NCBI GenBank assembly: GCA_028064935.1
Contig: JAPTWT010000033.1
Coordinates: 1 to 7,948 of the forward strand
Length of the DNA stretch: 7,948 bases
Direction: 5' to 3'
Origin: Gammaproteobacteria bacterium
Lineage (GTDB): Bacteria > Pseudomonadota > Gammaproteobacteria > Acidiferrobacterales > Acidiferrobacteraceae
Shown here one piece after another: positions 1-6,897 of the stretch. The position numbers and the translations under genes were made by a program. The notes under the pieces were generated by a model that saw only the letters and a program-made list of their open reading frames with translations, did not search any database and had not been told where the DNA came from. Numbering within the stretch: the stretch's first letter is position 1; every line of letters starts with the position of its first letter.

Positions 1-261
1 ATCGTGAGCCGCCCGGGTTTCGACGATAGGCTCCCGGAATGGGTCCGGCCGCGACTCGTGCGCTGCGGGGCGGATCTGCTGGACGCCGACCACGGCCGGG
101 CCTTGCGGTTTACCGCCAGCGCGCGCCCCGAATCCGCCACGGCCTTGCGCCAGGCGCTGGCCGACGGTATCGCCCCCGAGGCGTGGCTGCCGCCCGGGGT
201 ACCGGCCTATATTGAGGCCCATGGACTGTATCGGAGATCATCGCATCATGACGAAGGTTGA
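1..261 (+). CDS. nadD: Nicotinate-nucleotide adenylyltransferase NadD, C-terminal part (5' truncated by window edge)
   Basis: This is the last 86 codons of a gene that enters from the left edge in frame 1 and stops at TGA 259-261. NadD adenylylates nicotinate mononucleotide to deamido-NAD in the cytoplasm, the penultimate step of NAD synthesis. The visible part matches the NadD tail: an early SRPGF segment (like the RRPG of E. coli NadD), then SATALRQAL, equivalent to the conserved ISATxIR nucleotide-binding motif, then LPPGVPAYIEAHGLYR, the usual end of the family (LPxxVxxYIxxxGLYR). The position before SAT is Glu (PESAT) where Ile or Val is usual. The GTG at position 4 is internal and not the start, because the family is about 200 residues long and the N-terminal nucleotidyltransferase motifs must lie upstream. 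The 3' end overlaps rsfS by 14 nt, as in many proteobacteria where the two genes are adjacent. The family call is fairly sure from the tail alone. Confidence 0.87.
   Translation: MVSRPGFDDRLPEWVRPRLVRCGADLLDADHGRALRFTASARPESATALRQALADGIAPEAWLPPGVPAYIEAHGLYRRSSHHDEG
233..236 (+). promoter_or_regulatory. Ribosome binding site of rsfS (inside nadD)
   Basis: GGAG lies 11 nt before the ATG at 248, within the nadD coding sequence. It supports ATG 248 over the earlier in-frame TTG at 212 and ATG at 221, which lie upstream of it and would add residues that RsfS proteins lack. The spacing is slightly long, so this is a moderate match. Confidence 0.5.
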
Positions 262-607
262 GCGGGTACGAGAGGCGCTGGAGCAGGCCAAGGCCGACGA
301 TATCGTGGTCCTCGATGTACGGTCCTTGACCGATATCACCGACACCATGATCGTCGCCAGCGGGACATCCACCCGCCATGTGACGTCGATCGGCCGCAAG
401 GTCGACGATGCGCTGCGCGCGGCCGGCTACAAACCGCAGGGTGTGGAAGGATTGAGCGACGGCGAATGGGTGCTCATCGACTGCGCGGATGTCATCACGC
501 ACGTCATGCACCCAAAGACCAGGGCGTTCTATGCCCTGGAGAAGCTCTGGTCCGAGGAGTTCGGGGCGCGCGACGAGGCCTGCCGCGAGCGCGGCCCGCG
601 ACGTTGA
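248..607 (+). CDS. rsfS: Ribosomal silencing factor RsfS (RsfA/YbeB/Iojap family)
   Basis: 119 residues, close to the roughly 105-residue E. coli protein. RsfS binds protein L14 (uL14) of the 50S subunit and blocks 30S joining, lowering translation under starvation. The Iojap-fold signatures are in order: DIVVLDVRSLTDITDTMIV at about residues 18-36, GTSTRH at 39-44, GVEGLSDGEWVLIDC at about 65-79, DVITHVM at 81-87 and FYALEKLW at 94-101. A short charged tail (about 102-119) follows the conserved domain. ATG 248 is chosen because it fits the family length and has GGAG upstream. The gene starts inside the end of nadD (14-nt overlap) and stops 3 nt before rlmH, the same rsfS-rlmH pair as in E. 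coli. This suggests co-translation with both neighbours. Confidence 0.96.
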   Translation: MTKVERVREALEQAKADDIVVLDVRSLTDITDTMIVASGTSTRHVTSIGRKVDDALRAAGYKPQGVEGLSDGEWVLIDCADVITHVMHPKTRAFYALEKLWSEEFGARDEACRERGPRR

Positions 608-610
608 CCG

Positions 611-1087
611 ATGGCCATGCGTGTGCTGGCGGTCGGTACGCGGGTCCCTGCCTGGGTGCAGGCCGGATTCGCGGACTATGCCCGTCGTTTGTCCGGCCCC
701 TACCGTCTGGAGTTGACCGAGATCACGCCGGCGCGATGGACGCGTGCAAACGACCGGGATAGGCTCAAGCGCGAGGAGGGCGAGCGGCTCCTGGGCGCCG
801 CGCCGCGCCAGGCCCTGCTTGTGGCACTCGATGTCGAGGGGCGCATGCGCACGAGCGAGGCGTTGGCCCGCGACCTCGAGACGTGGCTGGCCGCGGGCCG
901 TCCACTCACCTTCCTGGTTGGGGGCGCGGAGGGACTGGCGGATGCCTGTCTCGAGGCGGCCTTCGACCGCTGGTCGCTGTCGCCGCTCGTGTTTCCACAC
1001 GCCCTGGTGCGGGTCATGCTGGCCGAACAGCTGTATCGGGCCTACAGCGCCTTGAGCGGGCAGCCTTACCATAGGGGGTCGTCTTGA
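611..1087 (+). CDS. rlmH: 23S rRNA (pseudouridine-1915-N3)-methyltransferase RlmH
   Basis: 158 residues, the normal size for this SPOUT-class methyltransferase. RlmH uses S-adenosylmethionine to methylate N3 of pseudouridine 1915 in helix 69 of 23S rRNA on assembled 70S ribosomes. Motifs seen: MRVLAVGTRVPAWVQAGF near the N-terminus; FLVGGAEGL at 101-109, the Gly-rich loop of the trefoil-knot SAM site; and the C-terminal block WSLSPLVFPHALVRVMLAEQ (121-140) followed by LYRA and ending in PYHRG (152-156), whose Tyr-His pair is conserved at the active site. ATG 611 gives exactly the same distance to the VGT motif as E. coli RlmH; ATG 617 is a possible alternative. No clear Shine-Dalgarno is visible, so translation is probably coupled to rsfS, whose stop lies 3 nt upstream. 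The end overlaps the start of maf by 4 nt. Confidence 0.97.
   Translation: MAMRVLAVGTRVPAWVQAGFADYARRLSGPYRLELTEITPARWTRANDRDRLKREEGERLLGAAPRQALLVALDVEGRMRTSEALARDLETWLAAGRPLTFLVGGAEGLADACLEAAFDRWSLSPLVFPHALVRVMLAEQLYRAYSALSGQPYHRGSS
1073..1078 (+). promoter_or_regulatory. Ribosome binding site of maf, supporting a TTG start
   Basis: AGGGGG lies 5 nt before the TTG at 1084, inside the end of rlmH. An in-frame TAG at 1072-1074 rules out any longer start. Only GGG, GTC and GTC codons lie between that stop and the TTG. Confidence 0.6.
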
Positions 1088-1653
1088 TTTATCTGGCCTC
1101 GGCCTCGGAACGTCGGCAGGAACTCCTAAAGCAGATCGCGGTGGCGTTCGTGACGCTCGTGCCGGACATCGACGAGACGCCGCACGCAAGCGAGGCGCCG
1201 CTTGCCTATGTGCAGCGGATGGCCCACGAAAAGGCCGTCGCCGGGATGCGCGAGCGCGACCGGCGGGGGCTTGCCAGCGCGCCGGTGCTGGGCGCCGACA
1301 CCATCGTCGTGCATGACGGCGCGATACTGCATAAGCCCGATGATGCGCCCGCGGCGCGCGCGGCGTTGCGCCGCCTGTCGGGGGTCGAACATACCGTGTA
1401 CACCGCCCTATGCCTGCTCGGTCAGGGGCATAACGAGGTGGTGGCGCGTAGCGATGTGACCTTCAAGACGCTTTGCGAATCCGAGATCGATGCCTATTGC
1501 GCGACCGGGGAACCGATCGGCAAGGCCGGGGGCTATGCCATCCAGGGACGCGCGGCGTTGTTCATCGCGCGTCTCGTAGGGAGCTATTCGGGCGTCGTCG
1601 GTCTGCCCTTATACGAATGCGGTCAGCTGCTGGCAGCCGAGGGCCTTTTGTGA
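1084..1653 (+). CDS. maf: Maf/YhdE-type nucleoside triphosphate pyrophosphatase (dTTP/UTP and modified nucleotides)
   Basis: 189 residues, typical of Maf proteins. The YhdE subgroup hydrolyses dTTP, UTP and some modified pyrimidine triphosphates to monophosphates, cleaning the nucleotide pool in the cytoplasm. Motifs in order: ASASERRQELL (5-15), the N-terminal phosphate-binding S-x-S-x-R-R signature; EK (49-50); GADTIV with Asp72, the expected catalytic/metal residue; KPDD (84-87); GEPIGKAGGYAIQGRAA (142-158); and GSYSGVVGLPLYE (166-178). The KAGGYAIQG form and the place directly before rng point to YhdE (dTTP/UTP) rather than YceF (m7GTP). The start is TTG, forced by an in-frame stop 12 nt upstream and backed by a good ribosome binding site. 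The TTG overlaps the rlmH stop by 4 nt (TTGA), and its own stop overlaps the rng start by 4 nt (GTGA). Confidence 0.95.
   Translation: MIYLASASERRQELLKQIAVAFVTLVPDIDETPHASEAPLAYVQRMAHEKAVAGMRERDRRGLASAPVLGADTIVVHDGAILHKPDDAPAARAALRRLSGVEHTVYTALCLLGQGHNEVVARSDVTFKTLCESEIDAYCATGEPIGKAGGYAIQGRAALFIARLVGSYSGVVGLPLYECGQLLAAEGLL
1639..1643 (+). promoter_or_regulatory. Ribosome binding site of rng, supporting a GTG start
   Basis: GAGGG lies 6 nt before the GTG at 1650. The open frame runs further upstream, to 1473, but that part lies wholly inside maf and has no RNase G similarity. Confidence 0.6.
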
Positions 1654-3077
1654 GCGAGGAGATCCTGATCAATGTGACGCCCCAGGAGACGCGCGTTGCG
1701 GTCGTCGAGAATGGGGTGTTGCAGGAGGTCCATATCGAGCGCGCCAGTCACCGCGGCCTTGTCGGCAATATCTATAAGGGCCGGGTGTCGCGCTTCCTCC
1801 CGGGCATGCAGGCGGCATTCGTCGACATCGGGCTCGAGCGTACCGCGTTTTTGCAGACCGCGGAGATGAAGTCCGGCAACGGCGCCCCCGCGCTCATCGA
1901 GGGTCAGGACCTGACCGTGCAGGTCGTCAAGGACCCGATCGGGACCAAGGGCGCGCGGCTTACGACCCAGATCAGCCTGCCGGCCCGCTACGTCGTGTAC
2001 ATGCCAACCAGCGACCATATCGGCATCTCTCAAAAGATCGACGATGAGGAGGAGCGTGAGCGGTTGCGTGCCGCGGTGCGCTCGGCCATGGGCGACGAGC
2101 CCGGGGGCTTCATCCTGCGCACCATGGCCGAGCAGGTGAGCGAGGAGGAATTGAGGCGCGATATCCGCTACCTGCGCAAGCTCTGGCAGCGCCTATCCGA
2201 GCGTATGCGCGAGCCCGACCGGCATGGTCTGGTCCACGAGGACCTGTCGCTCGTGCTGCGCGCCATGCGCGATCTCGTGCGCGACAATATCGAGAAGGTG
2301 CGTATCGATTCGCGCGAGATGTATACCAAGGCCCAGGAGTTCGCCCTGGAATTCGTGCCCGACGTAGCCCCGCGCATCGAGTATTACCCGGGCGAGCGCC
2401 CGATCTTCGACCTCTACTCCGTGGAAGACGAGATCAAGCGCGCCCTGGATCGGCGGGTGGCGTTGAAGTCCGGAGGTTATCTCGTCATTGACCAGACCGA
2501 GGCCATGACCACGGTGGATGTAAATACCGGCACCTATGTCGGGCATCGCAACCTCGCCGAGACCATCTTCAAGACCAACCTCGAGGCCGCGCATGCCATC
2601 GCCCGCCAGCTGCGGCTGCGTAATCTCGGGGGCATGATCATCGTGGATTTCATCGATATGGGCGATCCCGATCACAAGCGCCAGGTCTTGCGCGCCCTCG
2701 AGCGCGCGCTGGCCCGCGACCGTGTCAAGGCCTCCATCGCCGATATGTCGGCCCTGGGGCTTGTGGAGATCACGCGCAAGCGCACCCGCGAGAGCCTGGA
2801 GCATCTGTTGTGCGAGACCTGTCCGGCGTGCAAAGGGCGCGGCGTATTGAAGACCCCCGAGACCGTGACCTACGAGATCTTCCGGGAGATCCTGCGCGAG
2901 GCCCGGCAGTTTGGCACGGACCAGTACCTGGTGGTGGCCTCCCAGGTGGTCGTCGACCGGCTTTCAGACGACCAGGCGCAGAGTCTGGCGCGCCTGCAGG
3001 AGTTCATCGGCAAGCCCATTCATCTCCAGGTCGAGCCGCTCTACAATCAAGAGGAGTACGAGGTCGTCCTGACTTGA
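1650..3077 (+). CDS. rng: Ribonuclease G (RNase E/G family endoribonuclease)
   Basis: 475 residues from GTG 1650, slightly shorter than E. coli RNase G (about 489). RNase G matures the 5' end of 16S rRNA and cuts some mRNAs, preferring 5'-monophosphorylated substrates. The N-terminus (SEEILINVTPQETRVAVVE) matches E. coli RNase G. An S1-like domain follows (about 36-125; GNIYKGRVSRFLPGMQAAFV), then the 5'-sensor/RNase H-like part, and the DNase I-like catalytic core with TTVDVNTG and IVDFIDM. Asp290, Asn292 and Asp333 have the same spacing as the Mg-binding Asp303/Asn305/Asp346 of RNase E. CPAC (Cys391, Cys394) is the Zn-link CPxC motif, again at the RNase E spacing. The protein ends at LYNQEEYEVVLT, so it lacks the C-terminal degradosome scaffold of RNase E. 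The start overlaps the maf stop by 4 nt. A 58-nt gap follows. Confidence 0.98.
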   Translation: MSEEILINVTPQETRVAVVENGVLQEVHIERASHRGLVGNIYKGRVSRFLPGMQAAFVDIGLERTAFLQTAEMKSGNGAPALIEGQDLTVQVVKDPIGTKGARLTTQISLPARYVVYMPTSDHIGISQKIDDEEERERLRAAVRSAMGDEPGGFILRTMAEQVSEEELRRDIRYLRKLWQRLSERMREPDRHGLVHEDLSLVLRAMRDLVRDNIEKVRIDSREMYTKAQEFALEFVPDVAPRIEYYPGERPIFDLYSVEDEIKRALDRRVALKSGGYLVIDQTEAMTTVDVNTGTYVGHRNLAETIFKTNLEAAHAIARQLRLRNLGGMIIVDFIDMGDPDHKRQVLRALERALARDRVKASIADMSALGLVEITRKRTRESLEHLLCETCPACKGRGVLKTPETVTYEIFREILREARQFGTDQYLVVASQVVVDRLSDDQAQSLARLQEFIGKPIHLQVEPLYNQEEYEVVLT

Positions 3078-3135
3078 GTCGTAGATGGCGATGCACAGAC
3101 GATGCCCTTGAGGGGAAATCGGGGTTGGTGATTTC
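3078..3135 (+). other. rng-yhdP intergenic leader, with a possible 8-codon micro-ORF
   Basis: This is the only non-coding gap of note in the window (58 nt). It contains a short open frame, ATG GCG ATG CAC AGA CGA (3085-3102) followed by TGC CCT TGA (3103-3111), encoding MAMHRRCP. It is in the same frame as yhdP, and its stop is the last in-frame stop before yhdP. A 6-bp hairpin follows directly (3115-3135). I see no convincing -35/-10 promoter pair and no terminator with a T-run, so rng and yhdP are probably co-transcribed. A reading frame this short can easily arise by chance. Confidence 0.35.
3115..3135 (+). promoter_or_regulatory. Possible hairpin over the yhdP translation start
   Basis: GAAATC (3115-3120) and GATTTC (3130-3135) are perfect inverted repeats around the 9-nt loop GGGGTTGGT. 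The 3' arm touches the yhdP ATG at 3136. The best Shine-Dalgarno candidate, GGTGAT (3127-3132), is partly in the loop and partly in the 3' arm, so pairing could hide it. The stem is short and AT-containing, hence weak by itself. A regulatory role is inference only. Confidence 0.3.
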
Positions 3136-6100
3136 ATGGTAGGGCTCAGGCGGCGGGCATATATCTTCTGGCACAACCGAAGTCGCGGTGCGCGTTATGC
3201 CCTGGCAACCGCGGGTGCGCTGTTCGCGTTGCTCATCGTAGCGCTCGCTACCAGCCCGCTGTGGCTTACCCCGCTCTTGCAGACCGAAAAGCCGGCGCTC
3301 GAGGCGGCCCTGACGCGCGACCTGGGCGCGCCGGTGCGTGTGCGCGCGGTCGCGGCGCGGGTCGATTGGCGGCCGGGGATCATGCTCCGGGGGGTCACGG
3401 TCATGGGCCGGGCGGGGCCGGCCGTGGCGCTGCGCGCCGTGCGCGTCGATCTGTCGTGGCTGGCCTTGACGCGCGCACGCTTGTGGCCGGCGTTCATCGG
3501 CATCGACGGCGCGCGCCTCAATCTTCGCAAGACCGCGCACGGCGTGCACGTCGTGGGGCTTGTCCATCACTCGCAACAGCCCTTCCATTGGCGCCGGTTC
3601 CTGGCGGCGATGCATGCCATGAGTCTGCATGCCGGACAGGTCGCGATTGCCATGCCGGGGCGGCCCATAGTCTCGCTCCAAGCGCTCGATGCGAGCTGGA
3701 CCACGGGTATCAAGGATCATACTTTGACCGGTGCGGCGACGATTCCGGGGGTGTGCGGCCGCTGTCTGGTGACCGTCGAGTTTTCGGGTCACGGGGTTTC
3801 ACCCAAGCATTTCCGCGGCGCGCTTGGGGTGCATGCCATGGCCCTCGACCTGCACGCCGCCGCCGCTCTCACCGGGCGCCGCCGGCTGCGCCCCTTGGCC
3901 GGCACCGTGGGCGGACAGCTATGGACCACCTGGAATCGTGGCCGTCTCGATTTCGTCGGGGGCGATGTGGCACTGGCGCACGCCTTCGTGCCCGCCAATC
4001 GTTTCAGCCATGCGCTCGCGATCGCCGGCCTGTCCGGCCGCTTCAGCCTGAAGATCGATCCCCAGGGTTTCCGCTTTTACGCCGCCGATGTGCGCTCGTC
4101 GGTTGCCGGGGTGCGTTCGCATACAGGCAGCGTCTATGTGGCGCACCAAGGGGCCTTTTGGGATGTGGACACCGAGCGCCTGCACCTCACCCAGGTCGCC
4201 TACGTGGCCGCACGCCTGCGCTCGCTCAACCCGAAGGTGGCCTCGTGGCTGGCCTTGCGGCCCCGGGGTACCCTCACGCGCCTGCATCTGCGCTTAGGGC
4301 CGCGATGGCGCTATCATGTGCGGGCGCGCTTCACGGGTCTTGGTCTGGGGCGCGCCCGGTCCGGGCCGTTCTTTGCCCATGCCGCGGGCCGACTCATCGC
4401 CGGTACGCATTTCGGGCGCGTCGTGCTAAGCGGCCTGCATGGTCTCGTGCGCGGACCGGCCGCCCTGCCCGGCCCGCTCACCGTTCAGGCTCTGACCGCC
4501 GAGCTCTCTTGGCACAAGGACGCGCAGGGCCTGTCGTGGGAACTCCCCGCCCTGCACCTAGCCTCGACGGCCGGGACCGTCGATGCCGCGGCGAGCGGGG
4601 CGCAGGAGGCGGGCCAGGGTCAGGTGCTGCTGTTGGGGGCGGCCTTGCATGATGTACGCATATCCGCCCTGAAGGATTTGTATCCACGAACTATGCGCGG
4701 TCATCTGCGCCAGTGGCTGACGCGCACCGTACGCGGCGGGGTCATAACAGCAGGCCAGGTCACATTCAAGGGGCCGCTCAAGGGCTTCCCGTTCCGTAAC
4801 GGTGGCGGCCTGTTCCAGGCCACGCTGCACATAAGGCATGGCCGTTATCGTTTCCTGCCCCATTGGCCGAGCGCGCGCCATCTGGCGGTGACCGTGACCG
4901 ATCATGATGCCCAGCTTTCCGTACAGGGATCGGGGGTCCTCGGCGGGGTGGTGGTACCGGCACTTTCGGTACGGGCCGGTCCGCTTGGGACACCGATGGG
5001 CCTTGCCACCGTGCGCGTGCATACCCAAGGCGGTCTGGGTGACCTTCTTGCGGTCGTCCTCCCGCATGTCCGCGCCGGGCTACGTACCGTGCTCCCGGCG
5101 ACGATCTCGGGGGGCGGGGGGGCGCGTCTCGCGCTCATCCTGCACATCCCGTTCTCGCGTCGCCAGGGACCGCTTACGCTCCATGGGCGTATCAATCTCG
5201 CGCATGCGACCCTACGCTATCCCCTGGGATCGAGGGTCTTGCACTGGCGGGCCCTGGCCGGGTGGGCCACGTTCAATGATGCCGGACCCGAGAGTGCGCG
5301 GCTCTCGGGTCGTCTGCTCGGGGGGCCCTTCACGCTCGCCCTGACCCCCCGTCGCCACGGCGGAGTACAGGGACAGGCGACGGGCCAGATCGATGCCGCG
5401 CATGTGAAGGCCCTGGCGGGTCCCGCCCGGCGCTACGTAGGCGGCGCCGTGAGCTGGCAACTGCATGTGATAGCGGGGCGGCGCCTGCGGGCGCAGGTGA
5501 CCGCCGATGTGCGCCAGTTGGCGCTGCATCTGCCCTATCCCGCAGGCAAGGCCCGCGGGGTCCCGGCGGTTGCACATTTTACGCTCCTGAGCGACCACAA
5601 CGGGGTATTCGCGCGCGGCGGTGTGGCGCACCACCTGACCTTGGCGTATGCCGGTGCGAGCAACGGCCCCCATGGTCTGTGGGTCGGCGTCGGCTCGGCG
5701 GTGGCCCCGAAGACCGTGGGTCGGGGGCTTGCCATCGGTGTCCGCAGCGGCTATCTCGCAGTCGCGCCGTGGCTGACGTTCGTCCAGACCCTCAATCAGG
5801 CGCATGTCAAGGTGGGAATGCGCCCGCTGGTCACGCCCCGCGCCTTTACGGCGTATGTCGGGTCATTGGCATGGGCCGGGCGTTCGTTTGGGACCGTCCA
5901 TGCGCGCTTCCGGCGCCATGGGTCGGCATGGGCGGGTGTCCTCGAGGGGCCGGATATCGCCGGGACCCTGGACTGGCGCCCGCAGCCGCGGCCCACCGTC
6001 GTGTTGCAGCTAGACCACCTGACCATACCGGCACCATCCCATGGGACGTCCGCCACGGGCCAGGGGTCGCCGATCCGCGATCCCGAGCATCTGCCGGCGA

Positions 6101-6897
6101 TCCACTTTACCGCCAACAGTCTCACCGTCGGCCGCCACTACATCGGCCGGGTCGTGATCGACGGCGCGCCGTATGCTGACGGCTTTCGTTTTCAGCAGAT
6201 CGATCTCGTGCGACCGCACGCGAGCTTGACGGGATTCGGGCAGTGGAGCGTGCACGGCGGCCTCCCCGAGTCGCTGTTCACATTCGCCTTCCACAGCCAG
6301 AATTTCGGGCATATGCTGGACGCCTGGGGCCTCCCTCATCAGCTCGCAGGCGGGCGCGTGACTGCGCACGGGACCTTGAACTGGCCGGGGGGGCCAGCGG
6401 CGTTCTCCGTGAAAAGGCTTGAGGCCAATATCCGGTTTCTGGCACGCAATGGCCGGTTCGTCAAGGTACAGCAAGGGGCCGGCAAGCTGCTCGGGATCTT
6501 CAATGTGGATTCCATCACCCACTATCTGACTTTGGACTTCAGCAGTATCTTCGGGCGCGGATTTGCCTTCGACCGCATCGATGGCGATCTGATCGCCGAC
6601 AGCGGCGTGGCCGAGACGCGTGGCATCCATATCGAGGGCGCGTCGGCCAACGTGCTTGTGTCGGGCAAGACCGACCTGGTCGCCAAGACCTTCGATCTGC
6701 GCGTGCGGGTACAGCCGCATATCCAGAACAATGTCACGCTCGCCACCGGTCTCCTGGGTGGTCCGATCGCGGGCGCGGTGGTATTACTCATGCAGAAGAT
6801 ATTCGCCCATGAGATCGATCAGGGGACGCGCCTTACCTATTACATCAAGGGGCCATGGAGCCGACCGAACGTTCAAAAGAAGACGGACAAGGGCTGA
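3136..6897 (+). CDS. yhdP: YhdP family AsmA-like inter-membrane lipid transport protein
   Basis: 1253 residues, near the roughly 1266 of E. coli YhdP. YhdP, TamB and YdbH are large AsmA-like proteins anchored in the inner membrane that span the periplasm and help move phospholipids to the outer membrane. Residues 1-20 are basic (RRR at 5-7) and precede one transmembrane segment at about 21-43, so the rest is periplasmic. A long beta-rich, low-complexity middle follows, with a WPGGP motif at 1083-1087. The conserved YhdP tail is clear: GKLLG at 1116-1120, LDFSSIF from 1133, FAFD at 1143-1146, then a hydrophobic stretch from about 1200 (LLGGPIAGAVVLLMQK) and YYIKGPWSRP near the end. ATG 3136 is the only start codon after the in-frame TGA at 3109. 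The middle is strikingly basic and His-rich, and the only two cysteines form CGRC (207-210). The stop overlaps the next ATG by 1 nt (TGATG). The position between rng and tldD matches E. coli. Confidence 0.94.
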   Translation: MVGLRRRAYIFWHNRSRGARYALATAGALFALLIVALATSPLWLTPLLQTEKPALEAALTRDLGAPVRVRAVAARVDWRPGIMLRGVTVMGRAGPAVALRAVRVDLSWLALTRARLWPAFIGIDGARLNLRKTAHGVHVVGLVHHSQQPFHWRRFLAAMHAMSLHAGQVAIAMPGRPIVSLQALDASWTTGIKDHTLTGAATIPGVCGRCLVTVEFSGHGVSPKHFRGALGVHAMALDLHAAAALTGRRRLRPLAGTVGGQLWTTWNRGRLDFVGGDVALAHAFVPANRFSHALAIAGLSGRFSLKIDPQGFRFYAADVRSSVAGVRSHTGSVYVAHQGAFWDVDTERLHLTQVAYVAARLRSLNPKVASWLALRPRGTLTRLHLRLGPRWRYHVRARFTGLGLGRARSGPFFAHAAGRLIAGTHFGRVVLSGLHGLVRGPAALPGPLTVQALTAELSWHKDAQGLSWELPALHLASTAGTVDAAASGAQEAGQGQVLLLGAALHDVRISALKDLYPRTMRGHLRQWLTRTVRGGVITAGQVTFKGPLKGFPFRNGGGLFQATLHIRHGRYRFLPHWPSARHLAVTVTDHDAQLSVQGSGVLGGVVVPALSVRAGPLGTPMGLATVRVHTQGGLGDLLAVVLPHVRAGLRTVLPATISGGGGARLALILHIPFSRRQGPLTLHGRINLAHATLRYPLGSRVLHWRALAGWATFNDAGPESARLSGRLLGGPFTLALTPRRHGGVQGQATGQIDAAHVKALAGPARRYVGGAVSWQLHVIAGRRLRAQVTADVRQLALHLPYPAGKARGVPAVAHFTLLSDHNGVFARGGVAHHLTLAYAGASNGPHGLWVGVGSAVAPKTVGRGLAIGVRSGYLAVAPWLTFVQTLNQAHVKVGMRPLVTPRAFTAYVGSLAWAGRSFGTVHARFRRHGSAWAGVLEGPDIAGTLDWRPQPRPTVVLQLDHLTIPAPSHGTSATGQGSPIRDPEHLPAIHFTANSLTVGRHYIGRVVIDGAPYADGFRFQQIDLVRPHASLTGFGQWSVHGGLPESLFTFAFHSQNFGHMLDAWGLPHQLAGGRVTAHGTLNWPGGPAAFSVKRLEANIRFLARNGRFVKVQQGAGKLLGIFNVDSITHYLTLDFSSIFGRGFAFDRIDGDLIADSGVAETRGIHIEGASANVLVSGKTDLVAKTFDLRVRVQPHIQNNVTLATGLLGGPIAGAVVLLMQKIFAHEIDQGTRLTYYIKGPWSRPNVQKKTDKG

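Noticed and set aside
110..1189. 359-codon open frame on the minus strand across nadD, rsfS, rlmH and the start of maf
   Set aside because: It is antisense to four well-supported genes, shows no recognisable family, and is expected in GC-rich DNA where stop codons are rare.
1473..1649. In-frame upstream extension of rng
   Set aside because: It lies inside maf and adds 59 residues with no similarity to RNase G. GTG 1650 has a good ribosome binding site and matches the E. coli N-terminus.
3105..3114. CCC-TTGA-GGG as a terminator after rng
   Set aside because: The stem is only 3 bp and no T-run follows, so it is too weak to terminate transcription.
3004..3792. 262-codon minus-strand frame crossing the rng-yhdP junction
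   Set aside because: It covers the RNase G tail and the YhdP transmembrane start on the other strand and has no domain of its own.
3261..4652. 463-codon plus-strand open frame in another frame inside yhdP
   Set aside because: The translation is Ala/Arg/Gly-rich with no known motif. It is a GC-driven shadow of yhdP.
6381..6397. CTGGCC-GGGGG-GGCCAG inverted repeat in yhdP
   Set aside because: It is explained by the codons for the WPGGP motif common in this family. There is no T-run and no sign of a gene boundary.
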